A stretch of 64,000 nucleotides of DNA from Buddleja alternifolia (taxonomy: Eukaryota > Streptophyta > Magnoliopsida > Lamiales > Scrophulariaceae), in contig CM033393.1 of assembly GCA_019426215.1 (NCBI GenBank), positions 14,356,046-14,420,045 on the forward strand, written 5' to 3'. Below are positions 9,523-20,290 of this stretch, piece by piece. The translations under genes and the position numbers were made by a program. The notes below the pieces were generated by a model, which searched no databases, was not told where the DNA came from, and saw nothing but the letters and a program-made list of their open reading frames with translations. The first letter of the stretch is position 1, and every line of letters starts with the position of its first letter.

Positions 9523-11670
9523 AAGTGGGTTTGTCATATTTGAGAGAGATAAATGAGAAATTGACTGCAGAAATAAACTAAATTTATTAGATTACTTGTT
9601 TTGACTTAACCAAAAAAAATTAAGGACTTAAAATTTATCTTGGCTCCCACTGCATATTTCAAATCCCACACTCCCATGTGATAATCGGGAATCATCATTG
9701 GCATCGATTTCACAGCAGGCATTGAGGTCCTCAATTAATTAAATAGGTTGCAACCTAACCAGTTTCTGGCCCATTAATTATTTGAAGTGATATCTAATAT
9801 CAATTTATCCAATAAATGTTTCAATACATTTCCCCATAGTTCACCAAACCGTAACCCATTTGATTTCTAGGTTCCTGAACTACCCGAGTTTATCCCACTA
9901 ACTCTTATAATCTAGCATTTGAATTTCACCTTGCAACCGAACAGGTTTCTGGGGTGAAATATGTTTCGATTAAGGCATTTGCATGCACTTTATAAAATTT
10001 TAAATTATTTCTAAATGTATAACCCCCATAACTGGGAAGCATTATACATTTACAGTAATTCTAATTTTAGATTGCTTAGTGGAGGGTGAGGATGTCAAAC
10101 ATCCTTTTCTAACTCGGTATAATTTATTTGGGAGAATTTAATTCGTCAAAAAATTTTGGTCTCACTTTGGACATTATTCAATTTATATAGCGCTTTATTC
10201 TATATTGATCATGCATAAAAATACTACTAATAATCATGCCTTTCAATATAAATAAACATAGAATTTAAATAAATGAATCAATAAATTCATCACTTGATCA
10301 TGGACTTTTACTAGAGGGCTCGAGCTAATGGGCCATCACAAAAGGCATATATTAAACCTATTAAACATTCATAGGCCTTTTGACTTTATAACCTTTGAAC
10401 TATTTTATCTCGATTCCTAAAACAACTCATGTATTATTTCTAAGAATATAATAAATAGCTTCAAATTTGATAACCCATAAAATTAAAGGTAAAACATATA
10501 ATCCTAAGTCCATGATTAGTGTTTTAATCACATAAGACATGCTCGCATCAATTAATACATGCTCGCAATATTAAATCACTTATGTTGATTATTAAAATTT
10601 TTAGTCCAACTAAAAAAGTCCTTTATAAAATTCCTTATGATTTCACATATTGACTATTTCAATTAAAATCATTCTAGTCCAACTAGATGACTTAGATGTA
10701 CGAAATTAAGAATTAAGTGCATCTACCTTTAATTAAAATAATATGAACACATAAAATATGGAATTCTATATTTTATTTTATTATGATTTAAAGCCATCAA
10801 AAATTGGAAATAGTTTTGTTTGATCAAATAATTAATTATTAATCTCTAAGAAAAATAATTTATATTCCTTATTCAAAATGAAGTAATTTCCAAGTCGAGG
10901 AAAAAATAATAATATTTAATCCATAAATCAATTATTAATCTCCAAGAAAAATAATTAATTAGTTCTAATTAAATATTATATTCCAATTAATCTCATTGGC
11001 CTCGATTTCATCAAACCCAAGTCAGCATCCTTTTGGTCCACCTGTATTCAATTTAATTGGGCTCAAAATAATTACTTAGAACAACATTCACGTTTATTAA
11101 TTTCTTATTGGGCTAAATTTAAGTTAATTCCAAATCACCAATCTAATTGGCCCATTTAGATTTATTAGATTAAGTCCAAACTAATTAACAAATCAAAATT
11201 GGATAATTTTCAATTGGACTTGATTTAAATTATTCGGGTAATCATTCATTGGATCCTCCCAATTAATTAAAATCACCCAAAATTCAAAAATCAATTTCGA
11301 CCCAAACATAGCCCGTTTTACGACCCAGATCAACGAATTGGGTATCCAAACCCACGACCCGTCGGGCCACAGTCACGACCCGACGGGCCGTGACTGGGCA
11401 GGGCCGGGCCGAACGGCCCGGCTGCGCTAAGCAATGCGAGCGCGCTGCTGCGCGCATTTTTCTCGGGGCTTTCGAGCCCCGTTTTTCCTCGGTATTTTTC
11501 AATTTTCAATATCATCAAATATCCCCATATTTGCAATAACTAAAAATAAAAAAAGTAGGCAAAAAACCATAAAACGCAGATTTAAGAAAAACATACAAAC
11601 ATGCTTCAAAAACACATAACATGCAATTCTTAAATCACGTAAACAAGATCAAATATGCAAATCAGAGATT
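9523..11670 (-). other. Angela-A untranslated leader, 2.1 kb, AT-rich with a GC-rich hairpin cluster
   Basis: This is the stretch between the primer site and gag of Angela-A, read on the minus strand. It is AT-rich, shows no credible ORF and has no recognisable RNA gene. The exception is a sharply GC-rich block at 11330-11485 holding several strong hairpins. Confidence 0.75.
11370..11481 (-). other. Cluster of GC-rich hairpins in the Angela-A leader
   Basis: Three inverted repeats lie close together: CAGTCACG/GTGACTG around a palindromic centre (11370-11396), GCCGGGCCG-AA-CGGCCCGGC (11403-11422) and CGGGGCT-TTCG-AGCCCCG (11464-11481). They lie about 190-300 nt downstream of the primer site in the sense direction, where packaging or dimerisation signals would be expected. 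That role is inference. Confidence 0.6.
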
Positions 11671-11683
11671 AGCTCTGATACCA
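11671..11683 (-). promoter_or_regulatory. Primer binding site of Angela-A (initiator tRNA-Met)
   Basis: On the minus strand this reads TGGTATCAGAGCT, complementary to the 3' end of plant initiator tRNA-Met. One base separates it from the LTR end. Confidence 0.9.
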
Positions 11684-11684
11684 C

Positions 11685-13173
11685 TGTTGGGTTTCGTTCA
11701 AAAAAGCATAAACACAGTGGAAGAGATTTCAAAATTAAAACAAAAACCCAATTGGTATTCTAATTCGCATAATTGAATCTAAAAGCGTATAACGAATAGA
11801 ACTTACTCGTTAATATGAATATGATGATGGAGAAAAATTTCTTCTTCTCCAAACTCAAAATATTGAAGCTTCCAAATCTTCAATCCTTTGGTTTGATTCT
11901 TCAAACTTAAACTTGATCTGAACAACGAAAATGTGTCGTCTCTAAATCGTCATGCACGGATCAACAAACGAAAAATCCCCTTTCTTCTTTCTCTATGGTC
12001 GACGGCTAGGTATAGAGGAGGGGAGAAATAGGTTTTTTTCTTTTGAGATTTATGAGAGTTGTGTATTCTTCTTGTTTCTTGTTCTAAGTCAAAGAGTCCT
12101 TATATACCTCATGACTTATTGAACAAGTCAAAACAAAAGAGCCCTAATATGTGGCCTCTCACAGAAGCTACTTTGAGGCCTCATAGGCGTCCAATTGGGC
12201 TCCTTATTTAGCCCTGGGATTTGTCTTGTTTAATTAATTTCTTAGTTCAATTAATAATTTATTATATCCAATAAATAGATTAATTAATTAAATAACCAAA
12301 TTAATTAGATAAATTAATTCATTAATATATTTCACAAGGAAATTAATTAATAATTAATCTTGTCATTATAATTATTTATTTATTTTATCCAATAAATTAA
12401 AACTCCCAGAAGAAATAATAAAAATTCCTTTTTCTTCATTTTTCTTTGTCAATCCTTTAGCGCGACTCTTTAGGTTCGTTTTGTTTGGTAATGAGAGTAA
12501 ACCAAAAGAAGTGGGTAACACCTAGCCAATCACGTGGCCCTCTTCGTAACCCAAACGAAAACGAATGATAGGATCATTCTGAAACCTTCCAATCGTAAAT
12601 ACCGTATATGTATAAACCCTTTGTTCACGTTCCCTGGTCAAGTGAGTGTCATGGTTATGTCAAACTCACTGGACTTGACCATATGTATAAATCATAATAA
12701 ATACAAGATCATTGAGATCAATTTAGTGCCAAGCCCAATCGTCTCGTTTGCTTTGACCAAAGACTTTGATCTCTATTTATCTATAACTACATAGGGTACA
12801 TACTCATTCATTTATGAGAGAACAAATCCCATATTAGATATCTGCTAAGATTACCACTTACCCATCAAGTACACATTTCGAGGTTGACCCCACCAAAGGG
12901 TGAATTGGGTCTAACTACTCTAGTGAAAGACTTGACGTCACAAGTGCATATACCTATTACGCATAATCAGTTCCGTCATTGAAAGTCACAAAGTGAAAAC
13001 CCATCTGACAGAACCGATGCGAGTCGTGTTTGAACATATCATTTCCACTGACGAGTCTACAATCTTAATCTCCTATCATCCTATGATACGAGACAGGCAC
13101 TCCCATGTCGGAGCTAAGATTGAACAAGTATTCGAAGTCTTTATTTGTCCATTAAAAACTTCATATTACTTGC
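11685..13173 (-). repeat. 5' LTR of Angela-A, first part (interrupted by Sirevirus-1)
   Basis: The LTR is homologous to the Angela-B LTR at 51083-52581 read in reverse. For example, the AGCGCGACTCTTTAGG block near 12459 matches 51750-51770. In sense orientation it ends CGAAACCCAACA next to the primer site. A TATATAAGG motif on the minus strand near 12099-12107 is the likely promoter. Sirevirus-1 breaks the LTR at 13173, and it resumes at 27144. A very AT-rich tract spans about 12220-12420. Confidence 0.9.
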
Positions 13174-14682
13174 TGTTAGGAAATTTCATGTTAGATGTTT
13201 TGATGATGACAAGATAGGATTCAATGTTAGACCCCAAATAAAATGTAAGTTTATGCTTTCATAGATCATTGTATAAAGTGTTTAAAGAGTTTGTAATTTT
13301 GTTTAGGCTTGTAATTTTTATCCTCATAGATTTTAGACTAAGTCTTAGCGACTGAATCAATAATAGAATTCTAGGTGAGTCTATTTGAGAAGAAGTTGAA
13401 GACCAGCGTCTGAAATCAACCGAAGATGAAGATTCCTTCTTAGCGCCTGTCAAACGCTAAGAGACCGCAGTTCAGGATTCATGAATCAAGCATTCAAATA
13501 CTCAAGCGACTTATAGAAGATTCACCTGAAATAAATCCTCAAGTCATAAAGGACTTAAATGCAATCATTCAACGGACATTTATTTCCAACGGGAAATAAA
13601 TTCAAATTGCATTAAATGCCTGATAAGAGCATTAAATGTAATAAGCTACTGTGACTTGTGGACAAGCTTCCTTTTGACCAGACTGTCAGAACTTTCAGAG
13701 TTTTAGCTGCTCCCGTCCAATCGGTTCCAGCGAATTTTCAGGAATATCAGATTTTAGGTACAATCACGCGCTACGTGAAAGGCACGCTCCTACATGTGTC
13801 CAACGGACAGATCCCAAGAAATTGCCTATAAATACCTTACTCCAGAAAATCAAAACATATAGAACAACATCAAGAATATACGAGAAATTATTGCCAAAAA
13901 TCCTACGTACATTCTTTCTGGAAAAAGCTTAGAAATTTCATAGCCAAAACCTTTCAAGCTTTCTATCTACATTCCAGACAGTCACAAATATCTCAAATAT
14001 CTTCCAAAGAAGAAATTTAAACTCCAATTGAGATATTCCAAGTTGTTTGATCTTCTTTAAAACAAACAAAACCTTAGTGATAATCCTCAACCTTTCATCT
14101 GAGTGAGAAAAGTTGTTGAAACCTTTCAGGCAGTATTTCTGAGTGAGAGAACCTTGAAGAAGACGATCTTCATTGGTGTTGAAGTCTATGTGATCAAGGA
14201 GCCCAAGATCATTTTCATCCATTACTATTTTGTAGAAGTTTCTGTGTGATCCTTTGATAATCATCATAGTAATTTCCTCCAAGTGAAAAAGGAGAAGAAG
14301 GACGTAGTTGGGATTACATCACCCAGTGAACCTTACAAATTATTGTGTCATTTATTTTATTGTCTTATATTATTCACTTCATATTATTCTGAAAAAGACA
14401 AGTAAAATTGCAAAGCGATTAATTCAACTAAAAGAACGCTAAACATTATTTCCGCTGTGCTAACCCTGATTAAGCGATCTAAGCGTTGCCCTACTTTGGT
14501 AAACTGCTGAAATCACTAAGTCTAAGTTAACTATTCTGAAGCGTCTGACCCAAGCGCTCAGTTTTTCCAAGCGTTCAAATTTCTAAAGTGATACGAAAAT
14601 TTTGTGAAGTCGAAAAAGACTTCAGGGTCTATTCAACCCCCCCCCCCTTCTAGACCCTTTCGTATGCCACTTGGGACCACCA
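13174..14682 (+). repeat. 5' LTR of Sirevirus-1
   Basis: The 1509 bp LTR runs from TGTTAGGAAATTTCATG to GGGACCACCA. The promoter TATA box TATAAATA is at 13827-13834. Near the end it carries two hairpins (GAAGTC/GACTTC at 14606-14623 and GGGTCTA/TAGACCC at 14625-14657, the second around a C-run). About 67 bp here (13255-13321) are missing from the 3' LTR. Sirevirus-2 LTRs keep a related segment, so the 3' copy suffered the deletion. Confidence 0.95.
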
Positions 14683-14684
14683 AG

Positions 14685-14696
14685 TGGTATCAGAGC
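14685..14696 (+). promoter_or_regulatory. Primer binding site of Sirevirus-1 (initiator tRNA-Met)
   Basis: TGGTATCAGAGC begins two bases after the LTR. Its first bases take part in an 8 bp inverted repeat with the LTR end (CCACTTGG 14667-14674, CCAAGTGG 14680-14687). Confidence 0.92.
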
Positions 14697-14796
14697 GGTT
14701 GAAGTAGAAACCTAAGCGTTTCCGAGCGTAACTGCTTGTTTAGATCCACCTTTCTAAACTTAATCGCTTTAAATCTTTTTATCAAAACATATCATT

Positions 14797-17040
14797 ATGG
14801 CTTTTAACAAAATGCCTAAGTTGGTAGAATCAAATTATGATTTGTGGAAACTTAGAGCATTCGCATACTTATGCTCATGTGATAATGAAATGTGTGATGT
14901 TATTACAGATGGCCCCATCAAAATCATGCAAGTGAGAACTCGAGCACCTGGAGCCGATGAAGCCACTCCAGATGGATATGTCGAGAAAAATAAACTAGAC
15001 TGGACGCCAGATGATCGAAAAAGAGCGAATCTGGATAATGTTGGACGAAGTGCACTTTACTCAGCGTTAGGAGATAACGATGCATTGTTCAACAAGATAA
15101 AGCAATGTAAGACATCCAAAGAAATATGGGATAAATTGGCTATTGTGTGTGAAGGTTCAGCACAAATGAAGGAGAACAAGCTCTCCATAGCCATGCAAAG
15201 ATTCGAGCATTTCAAAATGCAGCCCAATGAGACGCTAGAACAACTAGACGCAAGGTTTACTTTGCTCATTACCGAGTTAGCGTCATTAGACAAGGAATTG
15301 ACCAACAAGGAAATGGTCAACAAGATTTTCAGAAGTCTTCCAAGCAAGTATTTAATTAAGACTGTTGCTATGAGAGAATCACAAACATTGGACACACTTA
15401 CCCCAGAGCATGTCTTTTCAGAGTTAAAGGCATTTGAGTTAGAATTAGGTGAAGTCAGCGACACATCGACTTCAGCGATTGAATCAGGAGCTTTAATCGC
15501 TACCACCAAAAATAAGGGAAAAGTGGTTATTGAGGTCAAACCGGTTGAGTCAAATGAAGAAAAGGAAATGGCCTTATTGGTAAAGAAGTTCAAGAAATTT
15601 CTACGATACGAGAAGAGAACTCCTATTGGACAGAATTCATTTCAAACTCCTCCTCCAGCACCAGCGCCTCAGTATCAAGCGCCAGTGTACTCTGCACCTC
15701 AACCAGTAGCGCCAGTTCCATACCAAGTGCCTCCATCCCCCACTCAGAATCTCTCAGCACCAGTAGTCTCAAAGCGATTAACTGCTGAACAAAAAATGAA
15801 AACTAATTTGTGTTATAATTGCAGGAAACCAGGGCACTACCAGGAAAATTGCCCTTATCCAAATGTGTCAAAGCCCTCAAGGCAAGACTATGCGGATAGA
15901 AACCAATTCAGGAGCAACCTTCGCCAACAAGGTCTGCTAGCGGAATCTGAACCATTCTCCGCACCTGAAGAGGATTTGGAATCATCAGACGAAAGTAGTG
16001 ATGATGAGCCTACAAGCGACTCAGCATTGATTTGTCTCATGGCAAGAGATGATGAAGCGTCTGACGACTCGCTACCAGAGGTAACCAATGAATTATATCA
16101 TCCTCTCTCTTCTGATGAATTACTTGACAAAGTTAAAGAATATTATAAAGATTGTCAAGAGGCCGCCAAAATATATCAAAACGATCTCGCTATTATTTCG
16201 TCGCTCAAAAGTGATAAAGTAACACTCAAAGCCGAGTTGCAAGTTCAGAAACAGTGCATTGAGAAGAACAAATCACTTGAGAGTGAAGTTATTCAGTTAA
16301 AAAGCGATCTTGATATAATAGTCAAAAGAGAAGCTGATTTGATCGCTAAACTTGCTAAATCAGAGCAGCTTATCTCATCATTATCAAAAGCTTCTAGAAA
16401 GTTGGATAATGTGACTAAGGTAACTAGATTATTTGGTGAAAAGTCCGGTTTAGGATGCAATAAATTCGGTAAACAACCAAATAAATCCAATGTTATGGCA
16501 AACAACAAAGGAAAGGGTGTTATCTTTGTTGAGAAAAGTTCACAGAGTCAAACGCTAAGTGAACCTAGCGACAATGGTACGAGGCCAAATGAGAAAGCCA
16601 AAGCTGACTCAGGCAAGGGTAAGGCTAAGGCAAATGATTCACAAAGACAAACTCATCCAAACGCTCAAAAAGTCAAGGACAAGTCTAATCACTGTGAATC
16701 AAGCGCTAAGCGTCAAGCACCAAAAGTGCAACCCAAGCCAGCGCCAAGGACTTACCAGCGTCAATATCCAAGACAGTCAAAATCATATCATCAATACTAT
16801 GATGATTATGACTATGACTATGATTATGACTATTATTATAATCGAGGATATTATTACACACCCAAAAAGCACACACAGCACAAGGTGAACAAAAAGCACA
16901 CACAACACAATGTGAAACCCAAGAAGGCCAGTATTCCTACAATGAAGACCAGGCAAATATGGGTTCCTAAAGTTCTAATTCAAACCAAGGTTACTAACGC
17001 TGAAGGACCCAAAACAACATGGGTACCTAAGAAGAATTAG
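14797..17040 (+). CDS. gag: Sirevirus Gag (capsid/nucleocapsid), 747 aa
   Basis: Gag packages element RNA in virus-like particles. The start ATG lies 100 nt after the primer site. An N-terminal UBN2/copia-type capsid domain spans about residues 10-220 (SNYDLWKLRAF, EIWDKLA, TLEQLDARF, IFRSLPSKY). A proline-rich linker precedes one CCHC zinc knuckle, C339-C342-H347-C352. An acidic segment follows, then a heptad-rich coiled coil at about 440-545, typical of Sirevirus Gag. A basic region and a Tyr/Asp low-complexity tract (about 665-690) come next. The protein ends WVPKKN with TAG at 17038-17040. It is intact, unlike its Sirevirus-2 homologue. Confidence 0.95.
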   Translation: MAFNKMPKLVESNYDLWKLRAFAYLCSCDNEMCDVITDGPIKIMQVRTRAPGADEATPDGYVEKNKLDWTPDDRKRANLDNVGRSALYSALGDNDALFNKIKQCKTSKEIWDKLAIVCEGSAQMKENKLSIAMQRFEHFKMQPNETLEQLDARFTLLITELASLDKELTNKEMVNKIFRSLPSKYLIKTVAMRESQTLDTLTPEHVFSELKAFELELGEVSDTSTSAIESGALIATTKNKGKVVIEVKPVESNEEKEMALLVKKFKKFLRYEKRTPIGQNSFQTPPPAPAPQYQAPVYSAPQPVAPVPYQVPPSPTQNLSAPVVSKRLTAEQKMKTNLCYNCRKPGHYQENCPYPNVSKPSRQDYADRNQFRSNLRQQGLLAESEPFSAPEEDLESSDESSDDEPTSDSALICLMARDDEASDDSLPEVTNELYHPLSSDELLDKVKEYYKDCQEAAKIYQNDLAIISSLKSDKVTLKAELQVQKQCIEKNKSLESEVIQLKSDLDIIVKREADLIAKLAKSEQLISSLSKASRKLDNVTKVTRLFGEKSGLGCNKFGKQPNKSNVMANNKGKGVIFVEKSSQSQTLSEPSDNGTRPNEKAKADSGKGKAKANDSQRQTHPNAQKVKDKSNHCESSAKRQAPKVQPKPAPRTYQRQYPRQSKSYHQYYDDYDYDYDYDYYYNRGYYYTPKKHTQHKVNKKHTQHNVKPKKASIPTMKTRQIWVPKVLIQTKVTNAEGPKTTWVPKKN

Positions 17041-17059
17041 AATTGTCCTTTAAATGCAG
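17023..17059 (+). other. 37 nt repeat-flanked spacer at the gag-pol junction
   Basis: GTACCTA occurs at 17023 inside the last gag codons and again at 17060 inside the first pol codons. The spacer contains the gag stop TAG and a pol-frame stop TAA directly before the pol ATG (17054), and ends in an acceptor-like AATGCAG|GT. Removing it would join gag to pol as W-V-P-R-A. Sirevirus-2 has the same layout with 38 nt. Confidence 0.6.
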
Positions 17060-20000
17060 GTACCTAGAGCCAGCACCGATACTTCAGTTTGGTACTTTGA
17101 TAGTGGATCGTCAAGACACATGACTGGTTCCAAGAATCTTCTAGTCTACTATCAAGCTACCAACGGTCCTCAAGTTATATTCGGTGATAACTCAAAAGGT
17201 AAAACAAAAGGTATAGGTATCATGCATAGGGGGAACATCATGATTAGTGATGTTTATTATGTTGAGGGTCTTAAGCATAACCTGTTAAGCATTAGTCAAT
17301 TTTGTGATAAAGGCTTTGAAGTAAAATTTTCAAGCGACTTCTGCTATGTTAACGACGCTAAGACTAAGTCTACTAAATTAAGAGGAAAAAGAACAAACAA
17401 TGTGTATTTAGTAGATTGGGATTCTACAGTTGATAACAACCCCACGTGCTTTGTTGCTAAAAGTCAAAATGAATTGGGTTGGTTATGGCATAGAAAAATG
17501 AATCACCTCAATTTCAAGGCAATCTCTCAGTTAATATCGCTAAATCTTGTAGAGGGATTACCTAAAGGTTCCTTTCAAAAGAATCGCTTATGTGATGCAT
17601 GTCAAATGGGTAAACAAGTTAAGTCATCTTTCAAAAAGAAACCATGTCTATCTACTTCTAGAGTTCTTGAACTATTGCATTTAGATTTGTTTGGACCTAT
17701 TCAAATCATGAGTGTTAGTGGCAAAAAGTACTCGCTAGTAATAGTTGATGATTTCTCTCGCTATACATGGGTAGAATTTCTAGCAACCAAAGATGAAACC
17801 AGTGTCAAGCTCACAGCGCTAATTCGTCAATTGCAAAATTCAAAAGATCTAAAAGTGACAAGAATTAGAAGCGATAGAGGAACTGAATTTACTAACCAAG
17901 TTGTTGAGAAGTTTTGTATAGATTTAGGAATACTTCATGAGTATTCTGCTCCTAGAACACCTCAACAGAATGGAGTTGCTGAGCGACGGAACAGAACGCT
18001 TAAAGAAGCCGCAAGGACGATGTTAGCAGAGTCCAAGCTGCCTCAAAGGTTTTGGGCCGAAGCCATCAACACCGCTTGCTACACTCAGAACCGGTGTATG
18101 ATTAACAAGCAACATGAGAAGACTCCATATGAGTTGTGGAAGGGACGTAAGCCTAACGTTTCATACTTTCATGTATTTGGTTCAAAATGTTTCATTCATA
18201 ACAATGGATCTCACAGCCTAAAGACATTTGATCCTAAAGCAGATGAGGGAATCTTTCTAGGCTATGCCAAGAATGGAAAGAGTTTTCGCATCTTAAATAA
18301 GATCAAATCGAAGGTTGAAGAATCCATTCATGTTGTGTTTGATGATGCTAACCAAGAACCGAGTAAGGTTAATCCTGATGATGTAGGAATTGAAGATCTC
18401 TCCCAACAAGCATCGCAAATCAACCTTAGTGATGATAGTGATGACGAGGATGATGGGATTCATGTACTTCCTCCTAAGGATACTCGTGAGGTTAACAAAA
18501 ATGATAATGTCAGAATCGCTGATGATCATGAAGAGAATGATCATCAAGAGCAGATTGGAACTGTGAATGATGCAGCGTCTACGCAAGAGACAAATGAGAA
18601 TCAAGCGATTAACAACCAAGAGTCTCTTAACCCGTTCCAACCAGACCGTAAATGGCTTAGAGATCATCCACCAGAGCTAGTAATTGGAGATATTGAAGCA
18701 CCTGTTAGAACTAGGTCCGCTACATTTAATGAGGCCATGTTCGCAAGTTTCCTATCTCAAATGGAACCAAAGAAAGTGGATGAAGCGCTTAATGATTCGA
18801 GTTGGGTAGAAGCAATGCAAGAAGAGCTTAACCAATTTGAAAGAAGCAAGGTTTGGACGCTAGTACCAAGACCAACTCACCAAGGAGTTATTGGAACGAG
18901 ATGGGTTTTTAGGAACAAAATGGATGAAGATGGCATTGTTATAAGAAACAAAGCTAGATTAGTCGCTCAGGGTTATTGTCAAGAAGAGGGTATTGACTTT
19001 GATGAAACGTATGCCCCAGTAGCCCGTCTTGAAGCAATTAGGATGTTCCTAGCGTTTGCCGCATTCAACAAGTTCACAGTATACCAAATGGACGTGAAGA
19101 GTGCATTCTTGAATGGTAAACTCCAAGAAGAAGTCTATGTGGAGCAACCAGGATTCATCAACAACCATGGCAAAAGTATGGTCTACAAACTGGATAAGGC
19201 ACTCTATGGCCTTAAACAAGCACCAAGAGCATGGTATGACACTCTCTCTATCTTCCTTATAGGTAAAGGCTTTTCAAAAGGCAGCGTTGACACAACGTTA
19301 TTTAAAATTACCCATAATGAAGATATTCTCTTAGTCCAAATCTATGTTGATGATATTATATTTGGTTCTACTAATAAGCGACTGTGTGAGAAATTTTCGA
19401 AAATGATGCAAGATCAATTTGAAATGAGCATGATGGGTGAATTAACTTTCTTCTTAGGATTACAAGTTAAGCAACTCCCTAATGGAATATTTATAAACCA
19501 AGCTAAATATACTAGAGATATGATTAAGAAATTTGGTATGGAAAATGCATCATCTTCAAAAATTCCAATGAGCCAGACGCTTAAGTTAGATAAAGATGAA
19601 AGTGGGAAGAAAATTGATATCACTAACTATAGGGGTATTATTGGATCACTTCTTTATCTTACCGCTAGTAGACCTGATATTATGTTTTCGGTATGCATGT
19701 GTGCACGTTTTCAATCTGATCCTAGAGAATCACACTTAATTGCTACCAAGAAGATCCTTAAGTACCTAAAAGGCACACAAAATGTGGGCTTATGGTATCC
19801 ACAGGATTCTTCTTTTGAACTAATTGGTTATTCAGATGCAGATTTTGCAGGATGCAAAATAGATAGAAAAAGTACTAGTGGTACATGTCAATTTCTAGGT
19901 GATAGACTAGTTTCGTGGCATAGTAAGAAACAACAATCCATAGCGACTTCTACCGCTGAGGCAGAATATGTAGCCGCTGGAAGCTGTTGTGCACAAATCC

Positions 20001-20290
20001 TTTGGATGAGGCAACAACTTAGAGATTATGGAATAATCCTAGGTCCTACCCCAATCCATTGTGATAACCAAAGTGCTTTAGCTATGACCCAAAATCCTGT
20101 TCTTCATTCTAGAACCAAACACATTGACATTAGATACCATTTCTTGCGTGACCATGTTCAAAAGAAAGATATCTCCATGCACTTCATTGGAACTGACAAA
20201 CAACTGGCAGATATCTTCACAAAAGCGCTCAACGAACAACGCTTTCTCACTTTGAGAAGTGAATTAGGTATGATCGATTTAAACGCTTAA
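17054..20290 (+). CDS. pol: Sirevirus Pol: protease, integrase, RT, RNase H, 1078 aa
   Basis: The domain order is that of Ty1/copia. Protease has DSGSS at residues 16-20. The pre-integrase zinc-binding segment ([10 protein letters not shown], then CDACQ) spans about 140-190. The integrase core has D near 210 (HLDLFGP), D near 273 (RSDRGTEF) and E near 309 (NGVAERRNR). RT spans about 600-850 with YVDD near 765. RNase H begins at GYSDADFAG (about 925) and includes HCDNQSAL near 1002. The frame is +1 relative to gag. A stop codon directly precedes the ATG, so ordinary frameshifting further upstream could not feed this frame. One proline codon present in Sirevirus-2 is missing at VEQPGF. It is otherwise intact and probably competent. 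Confidence 0.96.
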   Translation: MQVPRASTDTSVWYFDSGSSRHMTGSKNLLVYYQATNGPQVIFGDNSKGKTKGIGIMHRGNIMISDVYYVEGLKHNLLSISQFCDKGFEVKFSSDFCYVNDAKTKSTKLRGKRTNNVYLVDWDSTVDNNPTCFVAKSQNELGWLWHRKMNHLNFKAISQLISLNLVEGLPKGSFQKNRLCDACQMGKQVKSSFKKKPCLSTSRVLELLHLDLFGPIQIMSVSGKKYSLVIVDDFSRYTWVEFLATKDETSVKLTALIRQLQNSKDLKVTRIRSDRGTEFTNQVVEKFCIDLGILHEYSAPRTPQQNGVAERRNRTLKEAARTMLAESKLPQRFWAEAINTACYTQNRCMINKQHEKTPYELWKGRKPNVSYFHVFGSKCFIHNNGSHSLKTFDPKADEGIFLGYAKNGKSFRILNKIKSKVEESIHVVFDDANQEPSKVNPDDVGIEDLSQQASQINLSDDSDDEDDGIHVLPPKDTREVNKNDNVRIADDHEENDHQEQIGTVNDAASTQETNENQAINNQESLNPFQPDRKWLRDHPPELVIGDIEAPVRTRSATFNEAMFASFLSQMEPKKVDEALNDSSWVEAMQEELNQFERSKVWTLVPRPTHQGVIGTRWVFRNKMDEDGIVIRNKARLVAQGYCQEEGIDFDETYAPVARLEAIRMFLAFAAFNKFTVYQMDVKSAFLNGKLQEEVYVEQPGFINNHGKSMVYKLDKALYGLKQAPRAWYDTLSIFLIGKGFSKGSVDTTLFKITHNEDILLVQIYVDDIIFGSTNKRLCEKFSKMMQDQFEMSMMGELTFFLGLQVKQLPNGIFINQAKYTRDMIKKFGMENASSSKIPMSQTLKLDKDESGKKIDITNYRGIIGSLLYLTASRPDIMFSVCMCARFQSDPRESHLIATKKILKYLKGTQNVGLWYPQDSSFELIGYSDADFAGCKIDRKSTSGTCQFLGDRLVSWHSKKQQSIATSTAEAEYVAAGSCCAQILWMRQQLRDYGIILGPTPIHCDNQSALAMTQNPVLHSRTKHIDIRYHFLRDHVQKKDISMHFIGTDKQLADIFTKALNEQRFLTLRSELGMIDLNA

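Noticed and set aside
11284..11619. Short open frames on both strands over the GC-rich block
   Set aside because: They arise from the stop-poor GC-rich hairpins in the Angela leader and show no protein features.
13938..14282. Open frame of about 114 codons on the minus strand in the Sirevirus-1 LTR, repeated at 26389-26733
   Set aside because: It occurs twice because the LTR occurs twice. It has no recognisable domain and lies antisense to the LTR leader.
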